Shown piece after piece: positions 19,116-28,922 of a DNA stretch of 64,000 bases. The stretch comes from Hormiphora californensis. Lineage: Eukaryota; Ctenophora; Tentaculata; Cydippida; Pleurobrachiidae. Under the pieces are notes generated by a model. It did no database searches. It had not been told where the DNA came from and saw only the letters and a list, made by a program, of their open reading frames with translations. Position numbers and translations under genes: made by a program. Numbering within the stretch: position 1 is the first letter of the stretch; each line of letters starts with the position of its first letter. The stretch lies in NCBI GenBank assembly GCA_020137815.1, contig CM035353.1, forward strand, positions 4,464,404-4,528,403, written 5' to 3'.

Positions 19116-19384
19116 CAAGAAATATGCTTAGTTATTTCCAGTACACGACAGAAGGTTCCATAAACCAAAGCAACATCACAATTAGTCAAAGAAAATAGCT
19201 AGTCACTAAGTTAATAAGATTACAATTTAAGAGTTAATAATAAAGCAGAAACTGATATTTCTAGAGAGTTCCACTGTATACCTGGGTCAGGCAAACTATA
19301 TATCAGGGTTATCTATTTGGTTACCACGATCTCGGAACACCATGACCTGCTAGGATTCCAGACCTCACTTCTTTTTTTGGGGGT

Positions 19385-19545
19385 ATATAAATCAAATAAG
19401 AAATCTTTAAAAACTGCCGACCAACCAGCTATTGATATCCCCGAAAATGCAACACAGTACTGCACCGAACTTCGCAGGACGATCGAACTGTAAGCTAGAG
19501 GAATCCCGTTCTACGAAGTAGTAACCGCTGATAAGATGATGCACA
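19385..19545 (+). repeat. Coding-fragment family N, copy 2
   Basis: Includes a leader (AATCAAATAAGAAATCTTTAAAAAC) shared with copy 3, then NATQYCTELRRTIEL, a stop, and GIPFYEVVTADKMM. The same stop position (CTGTAAG) is shared with copy 3, so the duplication came after the mutation or the frame was never translated there. Confidence 0.6.
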
Positions 19546-19609
19546 CAGTTACAATTAGTGTAATCCTGGTGGCTGGTATAGTTAGTCATAATGTGATATT
19601 ATTATTGTG

Positions 19610-19690
19610 GGTTACTGGGTTACTGCCTACTGCACTGGATGACATGACAGAGGCCGTGAACCAATGAGTTAGATTGAGTTGGCGACAAGT
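19610..19690 (+). repeat. Dispersed repeat S, copy 2
   Basis: GTTACTGCCTACTGCACTGGATGAC through GTGAACCAATGAGTT and GGCGACAAGTAGT, related to 5822-5945 and 21055-21180. Confidence 0.55.
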
Positions 19691-19997
19691 AGTGGAGATT
19701 TTCATTTTTGGTAGTATGGGTGAAACATTTGTTTGGCAACCCATCAACACCAGCTGTACCTGGTACCAGAAGGACGATGGTTCCGACCTACCAGCTGGTA
19801 AGAAGAACCACCTGGTTTTGACGAATTATGTTGTAAAAAAAGCTGAGAAAAAGAAGAAAGTACTTGTTTTATCGACCCATCCCGTACTGAGAGGAGTCAC
19901 ACGGGATGACAGGAAGACCAAGCCACAGAAAATCAAAATTTATGATTACACCAAGGGAGGTACGTTTGACCAATTACGTGGTGATTCACGAATATAA
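19674..19997 (+). pseudogene. piggyBac-like transposase C-terminal fragment, copy 2
   Basis: The frame has WYQKDDGSDLPAGKKN, then KKKKVLVLSTHPVL, then KIKIYDYTKGGTFDQL. In piggyBac transposases (DDE_Tnp_1_7) a V-x-L-L-S-(S/T) strand is followed by a P-x-I-I-x-x-Y-N-x-x-K-G-G-V-D-x-x-D-Q block that holds a catalytic aspartate. That order is visible here, with KGGTFDQ in place of KGGVDxxDQ, so two residues are missing in the motif. The first 15 codons belong to repeat S. Truncated at both ends and not functional. Confidence 0.5.
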
Positions 19998-19999
19998 TA

Positions 20000-20160
20000 A
20001 GCCAGTATGGCAACTAGAATATAATATTGGTTAACTTAAATTTGTAAAACTAAATCAAGGGGACAGTGGTTTTTCTCAGCACGCTCGTTTGAAATATAGC
20101 ATATTATGACGAAGGATAATAACATGAGACGCAGAGCTGAGTTTATGATTAAAATTTTGA
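20000..20160 (+). repeat. Partial copy of the CACTA-like region
   Basis: TTAAATTTGTAAAACTAAATCAA corresponds to 16757-16780, and 20078-20150 to 17050-17125; the palindromic MITE found between these at 16781-17014 is absent here. It is therefore a possible empty-site comparison, although the flanks are not clean. Confidence 0.5.
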
Positions 20161-20175
20161 TTTTGGCGTAGATGT

Positions 20176-20382
20176 GTGCTGACCTTCAACAATGCCCCCT
20201 CCAGCATCCCCTTACCTGAAACTTATATACCATTTCAGCTACGAGATCAGTTTCAACAGGATTATTCCCAAGTCCTTTCATGGAACAACATATCACAACC
20301 TATACAAATTGCTAACAAACTATCAATGAGGTTTTCCGTTTTAATGGAAACTAAATGGACAAGAATCAAAAGCCTATTTTAG
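20176..20382 (+). CDS. Unassigned 68-codon frame
   Basis: Reads TFNNAPSSIPLPETYIPFQL, then LRDQFQQDYSQVLSW, ending with TAG. Balanced composition, no family recognised. Confidence 0.25.
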   Translation: MLTFNNAPSSIPLPETYIPFQLRDQFQQDYSQVLSWNNISQPIQIANKLSMRFSVLMETKWTRIKSLF

Positions 20383-20482
20383 GCAACCCTTTGATATATG
20401 AAGCCGTAATTAGTAAACATTGTATACTCTAGTGTGAAAATAGTAGTATATTTTGGTAGTAGGGTGGAAATAATGGTATATG

Positions 20483-20555
20483 GACGAGGAGATACGAGAG
20501 TGATGGAATTGGAATATCCACTATATATCCATCAGCTACTTTCACTTTCATATCG
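20483..20555 (+). repeat. Repeat Q, copy 2
   Basis: Near-identical to 17785-17862. Confidence 0.65.
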
Positions 20556-20609
20556 ATGAGAAAATCATACCGTGAAACACCAAACATTCCAACCCACCCA
20601 CCCATTATA

Positions 20610-20727
20610 CAAGCTTGCTGTTGAGCTCCACTGGATAAGAGGACACATGGGATGTGTAGGCAACGAACTGGGAGATGAGGTGCAGCAGAATCCAGTGGCT
20701 CGTCCCATCAACTTCCTCTACTATTAG
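20610..20727 (+). pseudogene. LINE RNase H C-terminal fragment
   Basis: Reads VELHWIRGHMGCVGNELGDE before a TAG. W-x-x-G-H-x-G-x-x-G-N-E-x-x-D is the last conserved block of RNase HI (metal-binding D, catalytic-loop H). In LINEs of the I/R1 type this domain removes the RNA strand. The preceding domain parts are missing here. Confidence 0.6.
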
Positions 20728-20814
20728 CATACCTGAAGACCCGCAACAAAGCTAGAGAAAGAGAGGAGCTGCACCGTGTCCTGCTAAACCTTCCCCCAGC
20801 GCGGGTATTTAATC

Positions 20815-20975
20815 AAAGAAGAAATCTTTAGGAACTACCGTCCAACCAACTATGACATCCCTGAAAATGTAACACAATACTGCACTGAACTTCGCAGGAC
20901 GAACGAACTGTAAGGTAATGGAATCCCGTTCTACGAAGTAGTAACCGCTGATAAAATGATGCAGTACACAGTTCC
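20815..20975 (+). repeat. Coding-fragment family N, copy 3
   Basis: YRPTNYDIPENVTQYCTELR then, after a stop, GNGIPFYEVVTADKMMQ. Best-preserved copy. Confidence 0.6.
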
Positions 20976-21054
20976 ACTACAATTAGTGACTAGTGTAATC
21001 CTGGTATTATAAATATAGTTAATCATTTAATATAATGTTATTATTGTGTTCTTG

Positions 21055-21180
21055 GGTTCCTGCCTACTGTACTGGACGGTGATAGAGGTGAACCAATGAG
21101 TTAGATTGAGTCGGCGACAAGTAGTGTAACTGTAGTTAGTGTTGTTATAAGAAAAGTCTAGAGATCCAGAGAGTAAAGTT
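21055..21180 (+). repeat. Dispersed repeat S, copy 3
   Basis: Same family as 5822-5945 and 19610-19690. Confidence 0.55.
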
Positions 21181-21294
21181 CCGAGACACTTCAGTTATTG
21201 TACCTATCTTTCTATTTCACCAAAAAGTTCCCGAGCTTTCTAAAAGTAAAACATAAAGCCCGCAATGGAGATTAATGAGAATTGAGACATACCA

Positions 21295-21530
21295 TGCCAG
21301 TACTGCACCTATACCACCTACTACACCAGCTCCACCTGGCCCATTCCCTGATGAAATTCAGGTGCTTTTAACAACAATGGGGCTCAGCTGGAAGAACGGG
21401 TGAGACTATGCCAAGCTTCTTAAAGTTTGGAAGATAATGCCAATCAACATGTGGCACACTGTGCTTGATAAGGAATTTTCCAAGAAATATGCGAAAGTAA
21501 TAATAAATGAAAAGTATAGCTAATAAACGA
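21295..21530 (+). pseudogene. Proline-rich, gag-like coding fragment
   Basis: Forward frame with PIPPTTPAPPGPFPDEIQVL, then LTTMGLSWKNG and a stop, then KLLKVWKIMPINMWHTVLDK in the next codons. The Pro-rich linker plus helical block resembles retroelement gag, but I cannot name the family. Broken by stops. Confidence 0.3.
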
Positions 21531-21599
21531 TGTTTAGAACAGACGTCTAAACATGATTATATGTACTATGCTCGGGTGGCCGAATTCGCTATGCAATTT

Positions 21600-21715
21600 G
21601 AAAACAGCCCTGAAAATACAGCACAATACTGCACCGAACTTCGCAGGACGGACATACTGGCTAATGAATCCCGTTCTACGTGGTAACAGCCGATAAAATG
21701 CAGCATGCCATGGAG
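21600..21715 (+). repeat. Coding-fragment family N, copy 4
   Basis: ENTAQYCTELRRTDIL then a frame change. Most degraded copy with the motif. Confidence 0.5.
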
Positions 21716-21754
21716 TTTGTGAATTATGGACACCGGAATAGTCAAAGAACTAAA

Positions 21755-22130
21755 TCAAAGATCCTCTAGTGCCACACATGCAGCATGTTGAAAGAAATGT
21801 GGCACTGACATCAATGTGTGTTGGTCGAATTACGGGGCACACATGAGACAAGTAGGAATGGCCCTATCAATTAAACGGAACTGAGAGTTCCATGGGCAGC
21901 ATAGACGATTGTATCCGATACGGGAAAGGACTGCCTGGTTCAAGATCCCCATTGTCCGAGGAGAGGATTTGGAACAGTACAGATCACAAATCCTCTGGTT
22001 ACTACAGTTCCGTGCCACACACAACATGTGGAAAGAAATGTGGCGCTCACATCCAAGTGTGTTGGGAGAGTCACTGGACATATGCGACAGGTAGGTTATA
22101 TGGCCCTGGCAATTAAACGAGTAGAATCCA
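21755..22130 (+). repeat. Local duplication with short open frames
   Basis: 21760-21875 and 21985-22115 share GTGCCACAC, AAAGAAATGTGGC, CATCAATGTGTGTTG / CATCCAAGTGTGTTG and GACAAGTAGGAATGGCCC / GACAGGTAGGTTATATGGCCC. The second copy is open as LWLLQFRATHNMWKEMW, LGESLDICDR. Family unknown. Confidence 0.4.
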
Positions 22131-22485
22131 GGACTGCTTCGGGTAGGTGGAGGAATCAGAGGGACATATAATAGAGTTGCAGGGATATAATATATTGATA
22201 ATAAAGTAGACCGGCATATATTTGTTGATTTCTACTGTTTTGGGGATCAGGAGACCCCATTTCATCTCCTACGGTAAACTTTCAATGAAGTACAATACCC
22301 GCGGCTGCTAACACCAATGAGTATATGTGCAGAATTCCTTCATACTGGTGCCCTGGAATCATATCACGCTATAGGTAGAACCCGCAATTACACATCTCCG
22401 GATTGACTGTACTCGATAAAAAGAGTTTATTCAGCAGCATGATATCAGCTATAGAATGGAACCGAAATTCACGTACAGAAAAATA

Positions 22486-22550
22486 ATGTATCTAACCTAC
22501 GTCCTGTTGGCAATGCTAGGTAAATACCAGTTGACCGAGCCCTATAATAT
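22486..22550 (+). repeat. Direct repeat T, copy 1
   Basis: TGTATCTAACCTACGTCCTG to GGAGCCCTAT-like end; the second copy is at 22845-22908 with a few differences. Confidence 0.65.
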
Positions 22551-22554
22551 ATGA

Positions 22555-22722
22555 AGCCCCGGTGCCAACCCCTACCCCGGGGGTTGCACCCCTCCCACTG
22601 GCCACTCCAGCACCGGTGCCAACCCCTACCCCGGGGGTTGCACCCCCTCACACTCCGGCTCCGGCTCTGACCACCACCCCAGTGATTCCTCCAGTTGGTC
22701 TGACTCCATTTCGGTGATTCGA
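22555..22722 (+). pseudogene. Pro/Thr-rich coding fragment with a tandem duplication
   Basis: One frame reads APVPTPTPGVAPLPLATP, then APVPTPTPGVAPP and PALTTTPVIPPVGLTPFR before TGA. The DNA word ACCGGTGCCAACCCC recurs 54 bp apart, an in-frame duplication. Low-complexity linker, perhaps from a gag or surface protein. Confidence 0.35.
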
Positions 22723-22844
22723 TGAGAAAGAGATCACTCGAATTCGGGATGGATCGGATGCGGGTGACGGGTGTGGTTCAGTTAGCAACCTCTTCATCGA
22801 ATATTAATGAATATTAAAAACTACAGAACTACCATCCAATGTAA

Positions 22845-22908
22845 TATGTATCTAACCTAAGTCCTGTTGGCAATGCTAGGTAAATACCAGTTAACGGAGC
22901 CCTATGTC
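22845..22908 (+). repeat. Direct repeat T, copy 2
   Basis: Second copy of 22486-22550. Confidence 0.65.
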
Positions 22909-22909
22909 A

Positions 22910-23480
22910 AGCTGCGGGAAAGGGTATTCTTTATTGTGATAATATTGGAAGAGAGATATTGCTTAAAATATATATTCGGCTGATGAATTCATAACAACAG
23001 TGAAAGTGTTCGGTCACTATAATCGCGACTTATCCAACTAGGCCTAGGATTTCCGGTGAGACCGCTGGAGAAGAGAAAACAGAAGAGACATGGTGTCTGC
23101 AACTCCCATCCCCAGACATCAGCTCGATCTAAAAGATGCCTCCAACAATCCGGGAACCTCACAGGAGGAATTGTTGTTCACAGTTTCAAAACCGCTCATA
23201 TTAAACTTTTTATTTGTTTATTATATGATTTGATCAAGTAGTTCCCGGATGATTTGATGTGTATTCTGTCGTCTTTTAACTTATTATATTCTCGTTTTTT
23301 TCAATATTTTTCATCTTTTTACTTTTATCTTTTAAATCATCATCTTTTTTAGTTGTTTTGGATCAAATCAATGGTGGTGATTGGTGAAATTATGTGATTT
23401 TATAAATATCCTAAACATTTGCAGTGTATAATGAGCCGTGTATCTGGCCCCATAAAAATCCGGGGTAAATGAAGAACATC
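22910..23480. other. No recognised gene
   Basis: AT-rich. 23056-23241 is a short basic frame. 23280-23350 is T-rich with CATCTTTTT words similar to 54010-54060. Confidence 0.3.
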
Positions 23481-23689
23481 ACTATGTGGGGATGACCAGC
23501 AACAGCGGTTCTACGGCCACACCTTTTCCTTTCGCCACGAGGAGAAGTGTGGGGATACTAAACTGTCTGAGAAGGTGTGGGACAGGAAAAGAAAGGGCTT
23601 GCAATGGGAGATAGATTGGAACATTATTAGAAAGGGCCAGCCCTCTTGCGATCTGTGCACTTCTGAGAAATCGGTGTAAGGATCCTCGG

Positions 23690-24068
23690 CTACTGAAGAA
23701 ACTGCACAGCTCTAACATAGACAAGCTGTACACTGTACACATTGATGATGGGGCCATGGTAACGGCAGATGAGCAGATTGGTGCAGGTCAGCATGTTATT
23801 GAAATCTACACGGACTACTAGTAAGTGCCCAATGGGTGGGGGCATTGTGGGAGCAGGAGTAGGATGGGTAACGTTCGAGGAAGGCAATCCCATATCGAAT
23901 TCCCTGAAACTTAACAGCCAGGCTACCATCTTCCAAGCAGAACTAATGGCCATACAGGTACATACGGCATTTGGTATGATGACTCCCGATTATTGCAAGA
24001 AGCTGGTAGGCCATGTGAAAAAGGGGAAACTGTTCACCTACTTAGCGTGTACTGTTCGGCTCGATTAA
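23690..24068 (+). pseudogene. LINE RNase H fragment, copy 1
   Basis: Reads VIEIYTDY (for I-Y-T-D-G-S) at about 23795, then a glycine-rich VGAGVGWVTF, then ATIFQAELMAIQ. These are the first catalytic Asp and the Q-A-E Glu of RNase HI, in the right order and spacing. A stop replaces the residue after TDY. Upstream, DDGAMVTADEQIGAG is shared with copy 2 at 24835-24960. Confidence 0.6.
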
Positions 24069-24099
24069 TCACAATTCACAGACAACGATTTTATAACAG

Positions 24100-24470
24100 G
24101 CCATAGTATATATAATTTATAATTTATTCTCGCGTGGAGCTGATTACTATATATAGCAAAGAAGTGCAAATTTGAAGCTAATTTGAAGGATAATATTCTT
24201 TCATTAGCTTGGTGACAACCTTTAAGAAAAGAGGATCAAAAAGAAAAGCTGGTGCCACTCCATGGAGGTGTTCAGCAAATTTCTGCTGGAGTCTGACTGG
24301 TCGATGTGCGAATGGGACTACTTTGAGAAACGGAACAATTTGCTAAATACTAAAAATAAAGAAAGAGGCAATTGGCCTACCCACAACAGATGATGAAAGA
24401 AAGTTCATTTATGATGCGAAACAAGTCAGCTGGAAATTTAGACAGCCTTCGTCAGCAAGTATGATATACC
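24100..24470 (+). repeat. Dispersed segment U, copy 1
   Basis: 24215-24440 matches 28105-28340: both read SDW ... WDYFEKRNNLLNTK and GNWPTHNR before a shared TGA. Coding origin unknown. Part of a larger paralogous block (see 24675-24780 versus 28690-28790). Confidence 0.6.
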
Positions 24471-24474
24471 AAAT

Positions 24475-24973
24475 CTATAAGATTAAACACAAACAAGTTA
24501 CATAAACACTCCTCGATCCTACTTTCTTCCCCTATCAGAATTTTACTTGGCACGGACGCCGACAAGATAGACGACATTACTTTCTATCATGTTCCAAGGA
24601 ACGCCAGAGATTACATCATGCAGTATACAGAATGTATCCGCTAATTACTTGAGCTAGAAAGTGATCACATATTATTCTGAGTGACTGCCTGAATGAACTC
24701 TGCTGTACTAGAATTAGACATACACGCAGCTGAGTTCGATACCCTCAACAATCTGTTAAGAGGGAAGGGGGCTATGTGTTTGGCACGGTGAAACTGCACC
24801 GCTCCAAGATATAGCCAAGCAATTTATACTGTCCACATGGCCATATAGACGATTGGGCAATGGTAGCGGCAGATGGGCAGATTGGTGCAGTGCAGGTCAG
24901 TCGTCAGACTGTAATTGAAATATACACGGACGGCTCAGTTTTCAACTCAACGGGGAGAAGGATAACATGAATC
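24475..24973 (+). pseudogene. LINE C-terminal tail and RNase H start, copy 2
   Basis: 24510-24652 reads HYFLSCSKERQRLHHAVYRM, like the Cys/His tail that ends LINE ORF2 proteins. 24675-24780 is segment V (ALELDIHAAEF-type frame, copy 2 at 28690-28790). 24835-24960 carries the upstream block of RNase H copy 1 and VIEIYTDGS with the intact motif. It is cut off by the TIR element at 24974. Confidence 0.45.
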
Positions 24974-25164
24974 TACCTTACTCTCCAAAATTAAGAACAA
25001 GCTTTTAAGCAAACCAAAATTAAAATATAGGAAAATTAAGGGTCCTCTTATTACTAACTCTAAAATTAAGCAAAATTAAGCAATCCTGGAGGGTGCAGAT
25101 CACGAATTAAGAAACCTGTTATTAAGCAAACTTTTATTAGGGAAATCCTACAGAGAGAGTGTTT

Positions 25165-25202
25165 GGAAAGAGTCACGTGATGTACATCACGTGACTCTTT
25201 CC
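25165..25202. repeat. Perfect 38-bp palindrome
   Basis: GGAAAGAGTCACGTGATGT followed directly by its reverse complement, with no loop bases. Confidence 0.9.
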
Positions 25203-25321
25203 AGCCAATAGCGCGCGAGTGTAAGATAAGGGGGGGGGGAGTCATGGTTGTGTTGCAAAGCACCGAGATATGACTAGACGGAGAATTGAGATTTGAGGGA
25301 AAAAATAAAATAAATAAAAGT

Positions 25322-25344
25322 AAATAAAAAAAGAGAAAGAGAGA

Positions 25345-25431
<87 letters not shown>

Positions 25432-25500
25432 AGAGAGAGAAGAAAAAAGCGAGCGAGAGAGCGAGAGAGAGAGAGAGAGAGAGAGGAGAGAAGCTCGCGT
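25322..25500 (+). repeat. (GA)n microsatellite
   Basis: Over 100 bases of nearly pure GA, then GAGCGA variants and inverted GAGAGCGCTCTC-like words near 25510-25530. Confidence 0.9.
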
Positions 25501-25912
25501 CGCTGCTCTCTCAGAGAGCGCTCGAGAGAGCCCCTCCCTCTAGAGAGAGAGAGAGATAGAGAGAGAGACCCCGTTCCTGCTTGCCACTAGGTTTCCCTAG
25601 ATTCAGACGGTTTGCTTCTTCTTTTCCCGATAAGTTGACCCTTCTTAGGCTCCGTTCCAGATGGTTGGGCTTCTTTCCAGATAGTTTAGGAGGTCTTTTG
25701 CTCCGTCTCCATGAGCTTTCCCCTTTATATATTTTCTCTTACTTTAACCCATATGTACATTGTTCAACTTACCCTTATGTACATATGTTCTACCTATCTT
25801 TACTCCGCAGGCCCTCCGGGCCCTCAGATCCAACAGGATCCGGGCTCGGGGGATTTAACCCTGCTCTCGCATGGGACCTTACGGTCCCATGTGGGAGTGG
25901 TGCGTGTAGTGG

Positions 25913-25914
<2 letters not shown>

Positions 25915-25970
<56 letters not shown>
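25915..25970 (+). repeat. (GA)n microsatellite
   Basis: About 26 GA units. Translates to RERERE in one frame; not a gene. Confidence 0.9.
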
Positions 25971-25972
<2 letters not shown>

Positions 25973-26391
25973 TGGGGGACACCCCTATCTGTTTACCTGT
26001 CCGTCTCTCCATCAGTATCTTTGGGGAAACTCTAACTGAATGGCATCCAATTACATAATGGGATCCCATCAACAGTAAAACTCTAACTGATAATGGACCA
26101 CAGTGATGGTTCTTTCTCTGTATTCTCTCTGTAGGCAGTACATTGGGCATGCCCGGGCGGGGGCGCCCCTTTCTCTCCTTCATCTCTATCGGTCTCCCCG
26201 TCCATCTTCCTAATTTAACACTCATTTTAACAGAATAGAAAGAAAGGCACCAATCACTGTATCATAATCAATCGATATCACATTCGTGATAGGGTTGAAT
26301 TGCTGTGGTTCCTTCTGAAGCCCCCTCGGCCTTCGGTGATGCCCAGTCTACTCCCAGCCCGTACCCCTTGCGCTGTGATCAATTTATCTCT

Positions 26392-26475
26392 CTTGAAAGA
26401 GAAAGAGAAAGTAAAAGAGAAAGTAAAAGAGAAAGTAAAAGAGAAAGTAAAAGAGAAAGTAAAAGAGAAAGAGAG
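26392..26475 (+). repeat. AAAGAGAAAGTA minisatellite
   Basis: Six or seven 12-bp units. In frame it reads KEKVKEKVKEK, which I treat as low complexity. Confidence 0.85.
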
Positions 26476-26884
26476 ATATAGCACTCCCAAAATGTAACGA
26501 GGTTCAAAATTACCGCAAACTGACCCCTAATTAACCCCGAATTGACCCGGACGGTCCTATGCCATACTAACACAACATCATCAATCGATCGATGCTCTAT
26601 CTATCTCTGTCTATCTCTCTGTACCTATCTCTCTGAGCTGTGTCCCTTCTATCTCTCTTTCTATCTCTCTCTGTACTAGGTATCTTTCATTCCTTTTGTC
26701 TTATCACATAATTCCTTCATGATACACACTTCAAAACTTTCTCAGTCTCACTATCTAATCACAGTTATTCTTTCTAATATCTTGAGACCTTACTGCAGTT
26801 CACTTCATATCGGACTGTATTATATATGTAGTACTAGGAAAGAAAGGGATATTATAAAAGAATAAGGAATTAGAAAGACAGGGC

Positions 26885-26885
<1 letters not shown>

Positions 26886-26964
<79 letters not shown>

Positions 26965-26978
26965 CTCTCTCTCTCTCC
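26886..26978 (+). repeat. (CT)n microsatellite
   Basis: About 90 bases of CT on the plus strand, the opposite orientation to the other arrays in this element. Confidence 0.9.
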
Positions 26979-27395
26979 ACTCAATCTAAGCTTGGGGGCG
27001 AGGGGATACAATGTGACCGAGGGATCAGGATGACGTAATCATGAGAATTGAGAAAGTTTCGCTGTAAAACCCCTTCCTGCCAGCGCTGAGACTCGCACGT
27101 GCCAGAACGCCGCGCATGGTAGCCTTATCTCTAGATTGCAACACAAACTCTCTCTCAGTCTTATCACGTGATATATCACGTGACATTGCTTAATAGCAGG
27201 TTTCTTAAATTTGGCTGCTCTTATTTTCGAGTTGCTTAATTTGCCGTAATTTTTGTTTGCTTAATTTCAGATTTTGAATTTTAGTCTTCTTTATTTAAGA
27301 TTGCTTAATAGAAGATATTTTGATTATAGTTTGCTACATTATCTGGATCTTAATTTTGGAGAGTAAGGTATTCCTTCATTATACGTAATAGTAAA

Positions 27396-27686
27396 GTGAG
27401 GGAGATGAAAGTTCTCTATGAGCGAGAATTTTTAACAGCGGAGACAAAAAGGGTAGAAAATTCCGAGGAGTTTAGGAGTATTTTGGAGAAAATGGAAGCG
27501 GCAGGCTTGGTGAATATCTCAACGCCAGGGGCAAGGTTGGTCTCCCCACATCGGAATTGGAATGGCTCTACGGCACTTGGGGATGTGATGGATTTTCGGA
27601 TGAGGGAACCTGATGTCCGAGTACCTACGGAACAAACGATATTCGGTTTGCGAAAGGTAGAGATCAGGGAGAGTTTGCGAGTCTAG
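27396..27686 (+). CDS. Unassigned frame, possible exon
   Basis: ATG at 27405 (or an upstream exon) opens a charged, helical protein: YEREFLTAETKRVENSEEF, then a Gly/Arg-rich part and MDFRMREPDVRVPTEQTIF. TTGCGAAAG|GTAGAG near 27655 could be a splice donor. It starts 26 bases after the TIR element, and an SGNH-type fragment follows on the same strand, so it may be the front part of the same decayed ORF. Not recognised. Confidence 0.3.
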   Translation: MREMKVLYEREFLTAETKRVENSEEFRSILEKMEAAGLVNISTPGARLVSPHRNWNGSTALGDVMDFRMREPDVRVPTEQTIFGLRKVEIRESLRV

Positions 27687-27729
27687 AGCATGGGTTGAGT
27701 TGAGTAGAGTCATAGAGTCGGCGAGAGAT

Positions 27730-27957
27730 ATTTTTAGCGCATCTTATCCCACTTAGATCAGATTTTTGGTACACGACAGGAAATATTATGAATTTCATTA
27801 ATATAGTTGATAGAGTGGCCTTTAATATGCAGTGCATGATATAATATAATAATAGGTTATTTTGGACAGACGAGTTCTTAAATTTTAGATTCGAGTTTGA
27901 TGAAAGTTTATTTAGAGAAGATGGAGTACATTTGAACAAGCGAGGTTATGCTATTTA
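27730..27957 (+). pseudogene. SGNH-hydrolase-like C-terminal fragment
   Basis: Reads IFLAHLIPLRSDFW, NIMNFINIVDRVAF, a TAA, then LFREDGVHLNKRGYAI and TAG. D-G-V-H-L with a following R-G-Y is the last block of SGNH/GDSL esterases (catalytic Asp and His), in the version often carried by invertebrate retroelement proteins. The start of such a domain (GDS block) is missing here but is seen at 53360. One nonsense codon and the missing front make it a relic. Confidence 0.5.
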
Positions 27958-28104
27958 GTAGATAGAGATAGCCCAACTGAGCAGAGCCAACATTTGCAAG
28001 GTGGCAGCGGTCCTAGCTCAAGAGAATGGCTAGCTTAGGTATCAACAGGTATCAACACCACCTTCACGACGTTCATTTCTACTTTATAATTAAGGATTAA
28101 GATA

Positions 28105-28340
28105 TAGAGAGAGGCCTGCGTGAGGAAAGAAACAAAAGGAAAAGATGGTTCCTCTTGAGACTTTCGGAAAATTTCTGGTGGAGTCTGACTGGACAATTAT
28201 GGCAGATTGGGACTACTTTGAAAAAAGAAATAATTTGCTGAATACTAAACATAAAGAAAGCGGCAATTGGCCTACCCACAACAGATGATGAAAGAAAGTT
28301 CATTTATGATGCGAAACAAGTCAGCTGGAAATTAATGGTT
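28105..28340 (+). repeat. Dispersed segment U, copy 2
   Basis: ATG at 28145 begins MVPLETFGKFLVESDW and runs to the TGA shared with copy 1 (24215-24440). Confidence 0.6.
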
Positions 28341-28426
28341 GCCATTTTACTAATAGTGGATTTACTATCCCTCCTACCCTACCCCCCTCCCGATTCTCCC
28401 AATCCTAAATTCTTCCCCAAAACAGA

Positions 28427-28633
28427 ATGGACGTGACCGATCCCCAGTCTCCACGACAGGATCCACGACAGGATCCCCAGAGCACCCTGGAAGACGATCC
28501 CCGGCCCCAGTTGACTGCACAAGACGTGGACACTTCCCAGGACACTCCACGAGAGGATCCCCAAGACACTCCCCCTTCCAGCCCCGATATCAACGAGGAG
28601 GAGGAAGTGTCCCTGGCAAGTATGATATATTAA
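28427..28633 (+). CDS. Acidic Asp/Pro-rich peptide, possible first exon
   Basis: ATG at 28427 opens MDVTDPQSPRQDPRQDPQST, with repeated R-Q-D-P and D-P-Q words, ending PPSSPDINEEEEVSLA. A related ending (PPSSPAEIDEEEVSLL) occurs at 31610-31660 and the trailing CAAGTATGATATA word also at 24455. Acidic, disordered. It may be the start of a mobile-element ORF. No family assigned. Confidence 0.3.
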   Translation: MDVTDPQSPRQDPRQDPQSTLEDDPRPQLTAQDVDTSQDTPREDPQDTPPSSPDINEEEEVSLASMIY

Positions 28634-28689
28634 TAATACTAAATCTATAAGATTAAACACAAGCAAGTTACATAAACACTCTAAAAGTG

Positions 28690-28917
28690 GCTGACTGAAT
28701 GAACTCTGCTGTACTAGAATTAGACATACACGCAGCTGAGTTCGATACCTTCAACAATCTGTTAAGAGGGAAGGGGGCTACATGTTTGGGTTTGCTTCTT
28801 GAAAAGAAAAATTACTGGGACTTAATTACTGGATTTATCAAGGTTGTTCGGCTCTTGAATGAACACTACTGTACCAATATGACATTTAATACCTTAATTA
28901 GTATAGTTACAAAGTAG
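28690..28917 (+). repeat. Segment V, copy 2
   Basis: TGAATGAACTCTGCTGTACT through GGGAAGGGGGCTACATG duplicates 24685-24780. The frame reads AVLELDIHAAEFDTFNNLL. Unassigned. Confidence 0.5.
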
Positions 28918-28922
28918 ATATA

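Larger units (their letters stand above)
24974..27370. mobile_element. TIR element with subterminal hairpins and microsatellites (2.4 kb)
   Basis: The ends TACCTTACTCTCCAAAATTA (24974 on) and the inverse ending at 27370 form a perfect 22-bp terminal inverted repeat. Inside each end are repeated AATTAAGCAA words (24990-25140 and inverted 27200-27330), then a TCACGTGA-containing palindrome (25165-25202; 27164-27183). The centre holds (GA)n and (CT)n arrays and no recognisable transposase; a frame at 25581-26039 is mostly low complexity. I could not see a clear target duplication. Inferred to be a non-autonomous DNA transposon. Confidence 0.6.
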
